DNA of 64,000 bases, taken from assembly GCF_963668215.1 (NCBI RefSeq), contig NZ_OY764190.1, positions 310,001-374,000 on the forward strand. Reading direction: 5' to 3'. Below, piece by piece: positions 34,877 to 46,362 of the stretch. Position numbers and translations under genes: made by a program. Source of the stretch: an uncultured Desulfosarcina sp. Its GTDB lineage: Bacteria; Desulfobacterota; Desulfobacteria; Desulfobacterales; Desulfosarcinaceae. The number at the start of each line of letters is the position of its first letter. The first letter of the stretch is position 1. The notes below the pieces were generated by a model that saw only the letters and a program-made list of their open reading frames with translations, was not told the DNA's origin and searched no databases.

Positions 34877-35641
34877 TCAGCGTTGCAGTTCGCGGATAAA
34901 GTCTCCTACCGCATCGACACCCCCATCCTCCATCAAGCGCAGGGCCTGGGTGCCAATGACCGCAATATCGGCTTTTCCCTCGAGAAACTTGATATCCGAA
35001 CGATCCTTGACCCCGAACCCTAAAGCCAGCGGAAGAGAAGTGGCCGCGCGGCAGCGGGCCAGGTAGTCGTCAAGCTGCCGGGAGAAATCGGTCTGCCCCC
35101 CGGTAACACCCTTGCGGGCCACGCAGTAGATAAAGCCGTTGGCCACGCCGGCGATGGTGTTCAGGCGATCCGTCGGGGTGGTCGGCGAGTAGATGAAAAT
35201 GGGGGCCAGGTGTTTTTCTCCCATGGCGTCAAGATAGTCCCCGGCCTCCTCCGGCGGCAGATCGGGCACGATGGCTCCGCGCAGTCCGGCCTTTTGCATG
35301 TTTTCGGCAAAACGGTCCACGCCGTATTTGAAGAGAATATTGAAATAGGTCATGTAGAGAAAGGGGATGGGAAAGCGGTCGGCCACCCGACTGCCGAAAT
35401 CGAGGCACTGCTGTACGGTGACGCCGTTGGCCAGGGCCCGCTGGTTGGCCTTGAGAATGACCGGTCCGTCGGCAATGGGTTCGGAAAAGGGAATCTGCAG
35501 CTCCATCAGGTCCACCCCGGCCTCGACCATGGTCCGGACGATTTCCAGGGAAGCCTCAAGGGACGGGTAGCCGATGACGATGTGGGTCATCAGCAGGATC
35601 TTCTTTTCGGCCAGCCGTGAACGGATGTAGGATTCAAGCAT
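34877..35641 (-). CDS. trpA: tryptophan synthase alpha subunit
   Basis: 254 residues from ATG 35641, which overlaps the trpB stop by 8 bases. It converts indoleglycerol phosphate to indole. Catalytic Glu in MELQIPFSEPIADGP, Asp in GAIVPDLPPEEAGDY, and the glycine-rich phosphate site LGFGVKDRSDIKF are present. It acts with TrpB in an alpha2beta2 complex. Confidence 0.97.
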   Translation of the reverse strand: MLESYIRSRLAEKKILLMTHIVIGYPSLEASLEIVRTMVEAGVDLMELQIPFSEPIADGPVILKANQRALANGVTVQQCLDFGSRVADRFPIPFLYMTYFNILFKYGVDRFAENMQKAGLRGAIVPDLPPEEAGDYLDAMGEKHLAPIFIYSPTTPTDRLNTIAGVANGFIYCVARKGVTGGQTDFSRQLDDYLARCRAATSLPLALGFGVKDRSDIKFLEGKADIAVIGTQALRLMEDGGVDAVGDFIRELQR

Positions 35642-36860
35642 GGTATCGGTTCGCCTTTTCAATGATGAATTGTTTCCATTTGGGATCGTCGAAGGCATCG
35701 GCGATGGTAAAGATGTCCTTGTCGCCCCGGCCGGACTGGTTGATCAGGATGATTTCGTCGGCCGACATCTGCGGCGCCTCCTTGAAGGCCCGGGCAAAGG
35801 CGTGGGCCGATTCCAGGGCCGGGATAACCCCCTCTTTTCTCATGGTCAGACGCACCGCCTCGATCACTTCGCTGTCCGTGGCGCCTTCGAAGCGCACCCT
35901 GCCCTTCTCCTTTAAATCGGACAGGATCGGGGATACGCCCACATAATCCAGCCCCGCGGCGATGGAGTGGGTTTCGCGCATCTGGCCGTCGTCGTTTTGC
36001 AGAAAATAGGTCTTATATCCCTGGGCGACCCCCACGCTGGCGTCCTGGGAGCACAACCGCGCTGCGTGCGCGCCGGAATCCAGTCCCCGGCCGGCGGCCT
36101 CCACCCCGATCAACGCCACGTCGTCTTCGAAAAAACCGCTGAATACGCCCATGGCGTTGGACCCGCCTCCCACGCAGGCAAACACCTTTGTGGGCAGCCG
36201 GCCCTCCTTTTCCATGAACTGCCGGCGGGCCTCCTTGCCTACAATTGACTGGAACCAGGAAACCATTTCCGGAAAGGGATGCGGGCCACAGGCGGTGCCC
36301 AGCACGTAGTGGGTGGTATCCATATTCGTCACCCAGTCCCGGAAGGCCTCGTTGATGGCGTCTTTAAGGATGCGGGTCCCGTCGGTCACCGGCACCACCG
36401 TGGCGCCCAGTTGCTCCATCCAGAAAACGTTGGGCCGCTGGCGCTCGACATCCACCTCCCCCATGTAGATGGTGCATTCGAAGCCGAAGCGCGCCGCCAT
36501 GGTGGCCGTGGCCACGCCGTGCTGGCCGGCCCCGGTCTCGGCGATCACCCGGGTCTTGCCCATGCGTTTGACCAAAAGCCCCTGGCCCATGACGTTGTTG
36601 GCCTTGTGGGCCCCGGTGTGGTTGAGGTCCTCACGTTTGATGAAGATGCGCGCCCCGCCGAAATGGCGGGTCAGGTTGCCGGCAAAGGTGATCGGCGTGG
36701 GCCGGCAGGAGTAGCTGGACATGAGCTGCTCGTAATCGTGCCAGAAGAGGGGATCGTTTCTGGCCTCGGTATAGACCCGCTCCAGTTCGTCAAAAGTGGC
36801 GACCAGGATTTCCGGCAGGAAGGCTCCGCCGAAGTCGCCGTAATAACCGCGCTTAATCAT
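35634..36860 (-). CDS. trpB: tryptophan synthase beta subunit
   Basis: 408 residues. The PLP lysine lies in NHTGAHKANNVMGQ (about 88), phosphate-binding GGGSNAMGVF follows at about 230, and ETGAGQHGVATA at about 110. It condenses indole with serine. It overlaps both neighbours by 8 bases, so gntR-trpB-trpA is one tightly coupled operon. No other trp biosynthesis gene is in the window. Confidence 0.97.
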   Translation of the reverse strand: MIKRGYYGDFGGAFLPEILVATFDELERVYTEARNDPLFWHDYEQLMSSYSCRPTPITFAGNLTRHFGGARIFIKREDLNHTGAHKANNVMGQGLLVKRMGKTRVIAETGAGQHGVATATMAARFGFECTIYMGEVDVERQRPNVFWMEQLGATVVPVTDGTRILKDAINEAFRDWVTNMDTTHYVLGTACGPHPFPEMVSWFQSIVGKEARRQFMEKEGRLPTKVFACVGGGSNAMGVFSGFFEDDVALIGVEAAGRGLDSGAHAARLCSQDASVGVAQGYKTYFLQNDDGQMRETHSIAAGLDYVGVSPILSDLKEKGRVRFEGATDSEVIEAVRLTMRKEGVIPALESAHAFARAFKEAPQMSADEIILINQSGRGDKDIFTIADAFDDPKWKQFIIEKANRYHA

Positions 36861-37584
36861 GGATCAAGCCTCCAATCTGTTGGGAAAAGACAAACGTTTC
36901 GGTGTTGCAGATCAACACCGAGAAAACGGCATTGTCCGCCTGTTTGAAATTCAGGTAGCGGTGGACTTCCAGGACCGGCTTGCCGTCCGCCAGTTCCATG
37001 GCCGCCCGCTTGGCGGCGTCGGGCCAGGCGATGCGAAAGGACTGCCTGCCGCCGGTGGGCCGCATGTAAAAACGGGATTCCACTACTTGAGAAAGGGATC
37101 GCCCCCCCAAGTCTATGCCATCGATGCCCCTGAACAGCACCGGATGAAGGTAAATTTCCTCCAGCAGCACCGGCTTGCCGTCCACCCGGTTCAGGCGGGA
37201 CAGGAAAAAGGCCGCGCCTCCGGAAAAGGGGTTGTGGGCATCGTCAGGCACCGTGATGTTCCGTGTGGGTTCGATGAGGGCAACCTCTACGTCGATCCCC
37301 TGTTTTTGAAACGCGGAACTGGTACCGGCCAGGGAAAACAGGTCGATTTCCTTCCCAGGTTCACGCACGTAGGTTCCTGACCCTCTCCGACGAGACAGCA
37401 TCCCCTGGCGCACCAGCATGTCGATGGCCTGGCGCACCGTGGGCCGGCCAATGCCGTAGTCCTTGGCCAGCTGCGGCTCGGAGGGAATCCGGCTTCCGGG
37501 CGGATAATCGCCGCCGTGGATGGCCTCCATGAGAATGTCGGCCAGTTGGCGGTACAGGGGTATGGGCGATTGGGTATTTAACAT
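36853..37584 (-). CDS. GntR/HutC-family regulator with UTRA domain
   Basis: 243 residues from ATG 37584. The winged helix (about 10-75) shows LYRQLADILMEAI, SRIPSEPQLAKDYGIGRPT and RRRGSGTYV; the UTRA effector domain follows (about 95-240). There is no normal ribosome site: five GTGAACA repeats directly precede the ATG, and a GTG inside them could start translation five codons earlier. It is fused operon-like to trpBA, so it probably controls them in response to a small ligand. Confidence 0.92.
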   Translation of the reverse strand: MLNTQSPIPLYRQLADILMEAIHGGDYPPGSRIPSEPQLAKDYGIGRPTVRQAIDMLVRQGMLSRRRGSGTYVREPGKEIDLFSLAGTSSAFQKQGIDVEVALIEPTRNITVPDDAHNPFSGGAAFFLSRLNRVDGKPVLLEEIYLHPVLFRGIDGIDLGGRSLSQVVESRFYMRPTGGRQSFRIAWPDAAKRAAMELADGKPVLEVHRYLNFKQADNAVFSVLICNTETFVFSQQIGGLIHD

Positions 37585-37585
37585 C

Positions 37586-37620
37586 TGTTCACTGTTCACT
37601 GTTCACTGTTCACTGTTCAC
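37586..37620. repeat. five tandem heptanucleotide repeats
   Basis: TGTTCAC is repeated five times without a break (minus strand GTGAACA), ending one base before the gntR start codon. Seven is not a multiple of three, so gain or loss of a unit alters which GTG codons are in frame and the spacing of upstream signals. Confidence 0.9.
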
Positions 37621-37861
37621 GGAACAAAAACCATTAATCTGTAAAGTTGTCAATACAAATTTTAGTATTCGAGATTTCAGCAAGTCGTGTTTGGGGGCAC
37701 TCTCCATTCAAGAAACCAAATACGGCCGCTTTGTACACCCCGAGCGGACATATTGACGATCCGACCGGATTTGCCTATGATGAGCGGGCGTTGCCGATGC
37801 AAGTCCCGATCCCGTCGTTTCCGAAAGCATATTCACGGTCAAGCAGCGAAAGCAGGTCCCG

Positions 37862-39444
37862 ATGATACCCGCCGACAACGACAAGTGGTCCGTTCTGATC
37901 ATCGATGACGAGCAGGACATCCGCGAGGTCACGGCCATGGCCCTTACCGATGCCGGCTACCGGGTGGAGACCGCTGCCGACGGTAAATCGGGACTGAATT
38001 TTTGTCAGTCGAATCTCCCGCAGATCGTCATCACCGATATCCGCATGCCCGGCATGGACGGCATCCAGGTGCTGGAGGCCATCAAAGAGCGCTTTCCGGA
38101 TATCGAGGTTATCGTCGCCACTGCCTTTGGAGAAATGGAAACCGCCATTCGCGCCCTGCAGCTGGACGCCTCGGACTTCATCACCAAGCCGATTCACACT
38201 GAAGCCCTGATGGTGGCCCTGGAGCGGGCTCGCCAGCGCTACACGAGCCGGCAGCAGATCAAAGCCTACACCCGCCAGCTCGAACAGGGGCTTTCCCGCA
38301 CCAGAAGGCAACTGGAGGAAACCGTCGCTTATCAGCAGCGCCTCATCGAAAGCTCCATGGATGGCATTCTGGGCTGCGATGCCGACGGCAAGGTGGCGAT
38401 CTTCAACCGCAGCATGGAAAAAATGGTGGGCATCGACCGCGGCGAAGCCATCGGCCGGCTGACCTTGAAAGACCTTTTCGGCAGTTCCGAATACGACCGG
38501 CTTCAGGCGGACATGGCAGCCAGCGGCCATGGCGGGGTCAACCGCCTGATGCTCTATGAAGCCCGCCTGCTCGATCGCCAAAGCAAGCCGGTGCCGGTGC
38601 AGCTTTCGGCCGCGGTGCTCATGGAAAACGGAAACAGCACCGGTCTGGTCTGCTTTTTCCGGGACCTGCGCCGCATCCACCGCCTGGAGCAGGAAATGGC
38701 CGATCAGGCCCGGCTGCTGCATCAGGACAAGATGATGTCCCTGGGACGGCTGGCGGCCAGTGTGGCCCACGAGATCAACAATCCGCTTTCCGGAATCCTC
38801 AACTACATCCGGCTGATGCTGCGCGCCTTTAAAAAAGGCCCTCTGCCGGCCGACAAGCAGAAGCAATTCTGCGGCTATCTGGAGCTGGTGGAATCCGAAA
38901 CGGACCGCTGCTCAACCATCGTCTCCAGCCTGCTTACCTTCTCCCGCCGTTCGCCCATATCCGTGGGGCCGGTCTCCGTCAACGCCGTCGTGACGCGCAG
39001 CATCGTGCTGGCCGGGCACCGGCTGGAAATGGCCAACGTCACCCTGGACAACCGGGTTCAGGACGGTCTGCCCGAAATCCGCGGCGATGCCAACCAGCTC
39101 CAGCAATGCCTGCTCAACCTGATGTTCAATGCCGTGGACGCCATGCCCGAAGGCGGCCGCCTGACGCTGGCGTCGGCCCTGGAAGAAAAGCCGCCGACCG
39201 TCGTGCTGACCGTCACGGATACCGGAACGGGAATTGACAAAGATTCGCTGGAACAGATCTTCGAACCCTTTTTTACCACCAAGCAGGAAGGCTATGGCGT
39301 GGGGTTGGGCCTGTCCACCACTTACGGCATCATCGAACGCCACGGCGGCAGCCTGTCCGCCGCCAGCCAGCCGGGCCAGGGTACGACATTTGAAATCCGA
39401 CTGCCGGTCGAGGCCGACATCCCGAACAGCCCGGGAGGAAATGC

Positions 39445-39448
<4 letters not shown>
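37862..39448 (+). CDS. receiver-PAS-histidine kinase hybrid
   Basis: 528 residues. Receiver (about 1-125; IIDDEQD, Asp in VITDIRMPG, Lys in FITKPI), a coiled coil, one PAS domain (about 155-275), HisKA with SVAHEINNPLSG, and a HATPase with DTGTGIDK and GYGVGLGLS. It is cytoplasmic. The stop overlaps the next start as ATGA, so it is coupled to the sigma-54 activator that follows and is its likely control partner. Confidence 0.92.
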
Positions 39449-41184
<1,736 letters not shown>

Positions 41185-41517
41185 TCCCCCGGCAAACGGT
41201 CGAGCAGACCGATCTGCCTTTTGCCGACGCCTGATAAGCAACCCGCATTGATTGATCGCACCGCATCGAGCGCCGCCGCGACTCCTTTTCTATATCGGCC
41301 AGGGGGGAGACAAAGAGTCAAATGGGCATTCTATGGCAGGTGAAAACTACCACCTAAAAGGCCTATCTGTTCTAAAATGACAGTATAACAGAACATTAGC
41401 CCGGATCACCAACATCGTCTCTTTCGTAGATCGTTCCAGTTGCCGATTTGCCGAAGCGGCAAAACCGCTTACTTTCTGTCTGAGCAAAAGATAACAGGAG
41501 CAAAGGAGACTTTAACC
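41185..41517 (+). other. upstream region of the lipid-modification cluster
   Basis: 333 bases without a gene. It holds an inverted repeat, TGTTCT (41368-41373) and AGAACA (41390-41395) around 16 bases, a possible regulator site. No convincing sigma-70 or sigma-54 pair was found. A good ribosome site (AAAGGAG) ends the region. Confidence 0.4.
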
Positions 41518-42780
41518 ATGCGCATTGCCGTCATCGGTGGAGGCGTGGCCGGTATCACCGCCGCCCATCTGCTTCAGGAGAAATACCAGGTTACGCTCTT
41601 CGAGAAGAACGACTATGTCGGCGGTCACACGCACACCATCGTGATTCCCAGCGGTCCCGACGCCGGCACGCCCGTGGACACCGGCTTTATCGTTTTCAAC
41701 GACCGGACCTATCCCATCCTGAACGGCTTCTTTCGCGAACTCGGCGTGGCCATCGCCAAAAGCGACATGTCGTTCGGCTACTATGACGAGAAAAGCGGCT
41801 TCCAATACGCCAGCAGCAATCTCGACAGCCTCTTCGCCCAGCGCCGCAACCTGCTCGACCCCGGCTATTGGGGCGTTCTGGCACAGATTCTGCGCTTCAA
41901 CCAATTGGTGCTGCGCGGTTTGGCCCGGGGAACGCTGGAAAATACCACCCTGGGCCAGTTCTTGCGGCGCCACCGCTTCACCGCCCGATTCCGGGAGCAG
42001 TATCTGTTTCCCATGGTGGCGGCCATCTGGTCGGCCCCGGACCTGGAGGTAGATCGCTTTCCACTGCTCACCCTGGCTCGCTTTTTCAACAATCACGGCC
42101 TGCTGAGCACATACCGCCACCCGCAGTGGTATTACGTTTCCGGCGGCAGCCACAGCTACGTCAAGGCGTTTCTGGACCGGTTCAAAGGCGAGGTTTTCAC
42201 CGGCACGCCACCGCTGACCGTTCAACGGCAGGAAAACGGCGTCATCCTGAGGCTGGCCGACGGCAGCACCCGCTCGTACGACAAGGCGGTGATCGCCACC
42301 CACGCGGACGAGGCCTTTAAGCTGCTGGACGACCCGTCCGATGACGAACGCCGCCTTTTGGGTGCCTGGCGCTACAGCCGGAACCGAACCGTTCTGCACA
42401 CGGACCCGGCCTGGATGCCGTCCAATCCCAAGGCCTGGGCGTCATGGAATGTGTTTCGGGCCAGGCGGTCCCCGGACCATGCCCCCGTTACCCTGACCTA
42501 CCACATGAACCGCCTCCAGCGGCTGCAAACACGCACCCCTTATCTGGTGACCCTGAATCCGTTCCGGCCCATCGCCGATGAGAAGATCATCGCCGAAATG
42601 ACCTACACCCATCCGATATACACCTTCGAAAGCCTCGGGACCCAGGCCGGGCTTCCAACTTTAAACGGTGTGCGCCACACCTATTTTTGCGGCAGCTATT
42701 TCGGATACGGTTTTCACGAAGACGCGGCCCGATCCGGCGTCCAGGCGGCGGCCGCTTTGGGAGGACGACATGGATTCTAA
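41518..42780 (+). CDS. FAD-dependent amine oxidase-like protein
   Basis: 420 residues from ATG 41518. N-terminal dinucleotide motif IAVIGGGVAGITAAHLL, then YVGGHTHTI, PVDTGFIVFND, YVSGGSHSYVKAF and a C-terminal YFCGSYFGYGFHEDA. This is the flavoprotein that accompanies DUF1365 and cyclopropane-synthase-like genes in many proteobacteria, where related sets modify unsaturated fatty acids. The exact reaction is not known; desaturation or oxidation of a lipid chain is inference. It overlaps the next gene by 11 bases. Confidence 0.9.
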   Translation: MRIAVIGGGVAGITAAHLLQEKYQVTLFEKNDYVGGHTHTIVIPSGPDAGTPVDTGFIVFNDRTYPILNGFFRELGVAIAKSDMSFGYYDEKSGFQYASSNLDSLFAQRRNLLDPGYWGVLAQILRFNQLVLRGLARGTLENTTLGQFLRRHRFTARFREQYLFPMVAAIWSAPDLEVDRFPLLTLARFFNNHGLLSTYRHPQWYYVSGGSHSYVKAFLDRFKGEVFTGTPPLTVQRQENGVILRLADGSTRSYDKAVIATHADEAFKLLDDPSDDERRLLGAWRYSRNRTVLHTDPAWMPSNPKAWASWNVFRARRSPDHAPVTLTYHMNRLQRLQTRTPYLVTLNPFRPIADEKIIAEMTYTHPIYTFESLGTQAGLPTLNGVRHTYFCGSYFGYGFHEDAARSGVQAAAALGGRHGF

Positions 42781-44758
42781 ACTATACGTTGGCGAGGTGA
42801 CCCACGAACGATTCCATCCGGTCGGCCATCAGCTGCGCTACAGGCTTTACGTCTATGCCCTCGACCTTGCGGAACTGGAACGGCTGGACCGCCGCCTGCC
42901 CCTGTTCGGCTACAACCGTCCACGGCCGGTGTCCCTGCACGACCGGGACTATCTGGCCCCGAAAACCGGCACCATCCGTCAAAAGCTGGAAGCGGCCCTG
43001 GCAGCGCACATCCCGGCAGCGGACCTGGCGCAGGTGGTCATGGTCACCTCTCCCCGGCTGCTGGGCCGGGCATTCAATCCGGTGAGCTTTTACTACTGCT
43101 TCGACAGCGGCCGGGAGCTGATAGCGGTCGTGGCGGAGGTGAACAACACGTTCGGCGAAAAGCATGTCTATGTCCTGCCGGGAGACGGGGGTGCGCATGA
43201 GGGCTTTCCGGCCCGCTACCAGGCGAACAAGGCTTTCCACGTGTCGCCTTTCAACACCATGGACGGCACCTATACCTTCCAATTTTCCGACATCCGCAGG
43301 GAGTTGGATATTTGTATCGACCTGCACCGCGAAGGCCGGCACATCCTGCAGGCCTGCCTGAAAGGCGCCCCCCGGCCACTGACCCCGCTGGGCCACCTGA
43401 AAACCGTTTTGCGCCACCCCTTGCAGCCGCGGCTGACCATTCCCAGAATCTACTGGGAAGCCTTTAAACTCTACTTCCAGCGCAAGCTGGACTATCACGA
43501 CAAGCCGGTCCCCCAAAGCCCCGAAACCATCCGCCGTCTACCGCCCACCACGGTTCAACGCTACTGCACCAAGCTGATGCTGGATGTTCTCTCCAGGGCC
43601 GGAAAGGGTCATCTGCAGATGACCCTTCCGAACGGGACAGTCAAGGCCTTCGGCGATGAGAGGAAAGAAAAACCGGCCCGCCTGACCGTCAACGATCACC
43701 GCTTTTTCTCGCGGGTCGTGCTGGGATCGGACATCGGTCTGGGAGAATCCTACATGGCCGCCGAATGGGATACCAAAGACATCGCGGCGGTGATCGATTT
43801 TTTCATCCGCAACCGCAACAGGCTCAATGACGGCGATTTCAAGGAATCGATCCTGACGCGCCTGCTGGAAAAGCTGCGTTTTCTCGCCCGGGCCAACACC
43901 CTGACCGGCAGCCGCCGCAACATCGGACGGCACTACGATCTGTCCAACGATTTCTTCCAGACCTTTCTGGACGAATCCATGGCCTATTCGTGCGCCATTT
44001 TCAAAAATGACGGCGATTCCCTCGAAACGGCCCAGAAGAACAAGTACCACGCCATTATCGACAAGGCCCGTCTGGGCGCCGACGATCACCTGCTGGAGAT
44101 CGGCTGCGGCTGGGGCGGGTTTGCCATGGAGGCCGTACGACGGACCGGATGCCGGGTTACCGGCATCACCATTTCCAGAGAGCAGTACGCATTTGCCCGT
44201 CAGCGGGTTCGCGAGGCCGGGTTGAAGGACCGCATCCGCATTCTTTTTCGCGATTACCGCAAAATGCGCGGGCGCTTCGACAAAATCGTTTCCATCGAGA
44301 TGTTGGAGGCGGTGGGGCACGCCTATTTCGGCACCTTCTTTAAGCAGTTGGATCGTCTGCTGGCCCCTGACGGCATTGCCGTCATCCAGACCATCACCAT
44401 TCCCGATCAGCGCTACGAGGTCTATCGCAAAAGCCACGACTGGATTCAGAAGCACATCTTTCCGGGCGGCCTGCTGCCGTCCCTGACGATTTTGACCCGC
44501 GCCATGACCCGCCACTCCAGCCTGATGATCGATCATGCGGAGAATATCGGCAACCACTACGCCACCACCCTGGCCCGCTGGCATCGCCGCTTTAACGCCA
44601 ACCGGGACCGGGTCGCCCAACTGGGTTTCGACCGCACTTTTCAACGCAAATGGGCGTATTACCTGGGAAGCTGCGAGGCGGGATTCCGGCAGCGGGTGCT
44701 GGGGAACTTGCAGCTGGTTCTGACCCGGGAGGGCAATGCCAAATTGACGGCTTCGTAA
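42770..44758 (+). CDS. fusion of DUF1365 and cyclopropane-fatty-acid synthase-like methyltransferase
   Basis: 662 residues from ATG 42770 (GGGAGGAC precedes). Residues ~1-250 are DUF1365 (YVGEVTHERFHPVGHQLRY, RLLGRAFNPVSFYYCFD, KAFHVSPFNTMDGTY). Residues ~275-660 are a cyclopropane synthase family enzyme (VVLGSDIGLGESYMAAEW, NIGRHYDLSNDFF, SYSCAIF-like motif, SAM motif LEIGCGWGGFA, SIEMLEAVGHAYF). In most genomes these are two neighbouring genes; here they form one protein with no frameshift or stop at the join. It should methylate or methylenate double bonds of membrane phospholipids with SAM. Confidence 0.92.
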   Translation: MDSKLYVGEVTHERFHPVGHQLRYRLYVYALDLAELERLDRRLPLFGYNRPRPVSLHDRDYLAPKTGTIRQKLEAALAAHIPAADLAQVVMVTSPRLLGRAFNPVSFYYCFDSGRELIAVVAEVNNTFGEKHVYVLPGDGGAHEGFPARYQANKAFHVSPFNTMDGTYTFQFSDIRRELDICIDLHREGRHILQACLKGAPRPLTPLGHLKTVLRHPLQPRLTIPRIYWEAFKLYFQRKLDYHDKPVPQSPETIRRLPPTTVQRYCTKLMLDVLSRAGKGHLQMTLPNGTVKAFGDERKEKPARLTVNDHRFFSRVVLGSDIGLGESYMAAEWDTKDIAAVIDFFIRNRNRLNDGDFKESILTRLLEKLRFLARANTLTGSRRNIGRHYDLSNDFFQTFLDESMAYSCAIFKNDGDSLETAQKNKYHAIIDKARLGADDHLLEIGCGWGGFAMEAVRRTGCRVTGITISREQYAFARQRVREAGLKDRIRILFRDYRKMRGRFDKIVSIEMLEAVGHAYFGTFFKQLDRLLAPDGIAVIQTITIPDQRYEVYRKSHDWIQKHIFPGGLLPSLTILTRAMTRHSSLMIDHAENIGNHYATTLARWHRRFNANRDRVAQLGFDRTFQRKWAYYLGSCEAGFRQRVLGNLQLVLTREGNAKLTAS

Positions 44759-44767
44759 AATTTCGAA

Positions 44768-46189
44768 TCATGTATCAGCGGGCAAGCCGGTCAGGGCGTC
44801 CAACGCCCGGATCAGTTCGCGGCGGTCTTTTTCGGTGTCCGCCGTGTGGCGGAAGACGTGGGTGGCGCGAATTTTTCGATCCAGCCAGAAACGTCCCGAA
44901 GCGCGCTGGGCGTCCGGTGAAGAGGCCAGCCAGACAATGGTGTCGGCGCCCTGCTCCGGGGTCCGCAGCAAAGGGGCCACTTGCCGGTGGAAGGCCGGCA
45001 GGGAGGCTTCCAGACCGGGGGTATCCACCCAGCCGGGATGCATGGCATGTACGCCGATTCCGAAATTGGCCCATCGGTTGGCCCAATCTTCGGTGAGCAT
45101 AACCAGACCGCGCTTGGCACGGGCATAGGCTGTCGGTCCGTCGTAGTCGGCCGGCTCTGCGTCCAGCATACCGGCACGCATGCCCTGGGTATACATGCCC
45201 CCGGAGGCGACATTGACGACCCGTGCCGATCCGGCCACTTTTAAGGCCGGCAGCAGCAAAACGGTCAGCAGATAGGGGCTGACCAGGTCGGTCGCCATGG
45301 TTCGTTCGACGCCTTCGTCGGTCTGGCCATAGCGGTTGAACAGGGCACCGGCGTTGTTGATCAGGACATCGATGCGCTTGTGGCGCCGCATCAGACGGTC
45401 GGCCAGCCTGCGCACTTCCGCCATCAGACTGAGATCGGCCCGCTCGGTTTCAATCCATCCGCCGTTTTTGAGGCGTCCCAGTTCATCCAGCAATCCTTTT
45501 AACTTTTGCCCGTCACGCCCCACCACCACCAGATTTGCCCCCCGGCGCACCAGTTCGCGGGCGGCGGCCCGGCCGATGCCCGAGGTGCCGCCGGTAAGCA
45601 CCATGGTGCGGCCGAAGTACAGGGCCGAGGCCACCGGCCGCCGGCGTTTGCCCAGGATGTAGCCCAGGCGGGTAAAGCCGATCAGTCCGGGGAAAATGGC
45701 CCGGTCGGCCATGCGCGTCACCGGGCTTAGTGCCGGTGGGTTGGCGGAACCGTCGATCATCCGTTGCAGCCGTCGGATGGTTGTCCGGGCATAGCGGTCA
45801 AACAGGTACCGGCCGATGCGACTGGCCACCGGGTTCTGGTGCCGGTCGAATCGGATCACGACTTCGTAGGTCAGACGGCAACCCGAGGCGGTGTCTGTCA
45901 GGCGAATGCGATCCAGGGCACGAAAATGGGCGCCCCGGCCCTCAAGTTCCATCAAGCGGGGGCGCTCCATGCGGACGATGGTGTAGGTCATGGGCACGGG
46001 CCGCCATCCGAAACGCAGCGTGATGACGAAACGGCTGCCCACAGCCGGTTCGCCGGGGGACAGCTTGCGTCCGGAAAAGGCGGTAGGATCCCATTCCACC
46101 ACGTTGTCCCAGCGGCTCAAATAGTCGAAGAGTCGAGCAGCAGGCTGATCCATATCGATCGTTTTGGTGATTCGCCATTGGTTGGTCAT
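44768..46189 (-). CDS. fusion of START/SRPBCC-like domain and short-chain dehydrogenase
   Basis: 473 residues from ATG 46189 (AGGCGGGG precedes). Residues ~1-150 form a polyketide-cyclase/START-like pocket (FDYLSRWDNVVEWDPTA, VGSRFVITLRFGWR). Residues ~195-465 are an SDR with TGGTSGIGRAAA, NNAGALFNRYG and the catalytic Tyr-Lys in YARAKRG. Related SDRs (DHRS12-like) sit beside the same FAD oxidase and cyclopropane synthase genes in other bacteria. The lipid-pocket domain could present a hydrophobic substrate to the reductase. It converges on the synthase gene with a 9-base gap. Confidence 0.9.
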   Translation of the reverse strand: MTNQWRITKTIDMDQPAARLFDYLSRWDNVVEWDPTAFSGRKLSPGEPAVGSRFVITLRFGWRPVPMTYTIVRMERPRLMELEGRGAHFRALDRIRLTDTASGCRLTYEVVIRFDRHQNPVASRIGRYLFDRYARTTIRRLQRMIDGSANPPALSPVTRMADRAIFPGLIGFTRLGYILGKRRRPVASALYFGRTMVLTGGTSGIGRAAARELVRRGANLVVVGRDGQKLKGLLDELGRLKNGGWIETERADLSLMAEVRRLADRLMRRHKRIDVLINNAGALFNRYGQTDEGVERTMATDLVSPYLLTVLLLPALKVAGSARVVNVASGGMYTQGMRAGMLDAEPADYDGPTAYARAKRGLVMLTEDWANRWANFGIGVHAMHPGWVDTPGLEASLPAFHRQVAPLLRTPEQGADTIVWLASSPDAQRASGRFWLDRKIRATHVFRHTADTEKDRRELIRALDALTGLPADT

Positions 46190-46362
46190 GCGCCCCGCCT
46201 TTCGTTGCACTGGTTGGCAGAACCTATCATTTACTACCCAGGATTAACTCAATCTTTGTCTGCTCTTGCGGCTTGTCAAACAGCAGGCAGAAATTACTTT
46301 ACTTCTATGATCTGAAACAAACCTGGAATTTTCTCCTGCACCCGGAGAAAGAGGGGAAAACG

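Noticed and set aside
37586..37620. Tandem repeats as a CRISPR array
   Set aside because: Units are 7 bases and contiguous with no spacers.
44768..46189. START-SDR protein as two genes joined by a sequencing error
   Set aside because: The frame is uninterrupted, there is no ribosome site or ATG at the domain border, and similar fused proteins are plausible; kept as one gene.
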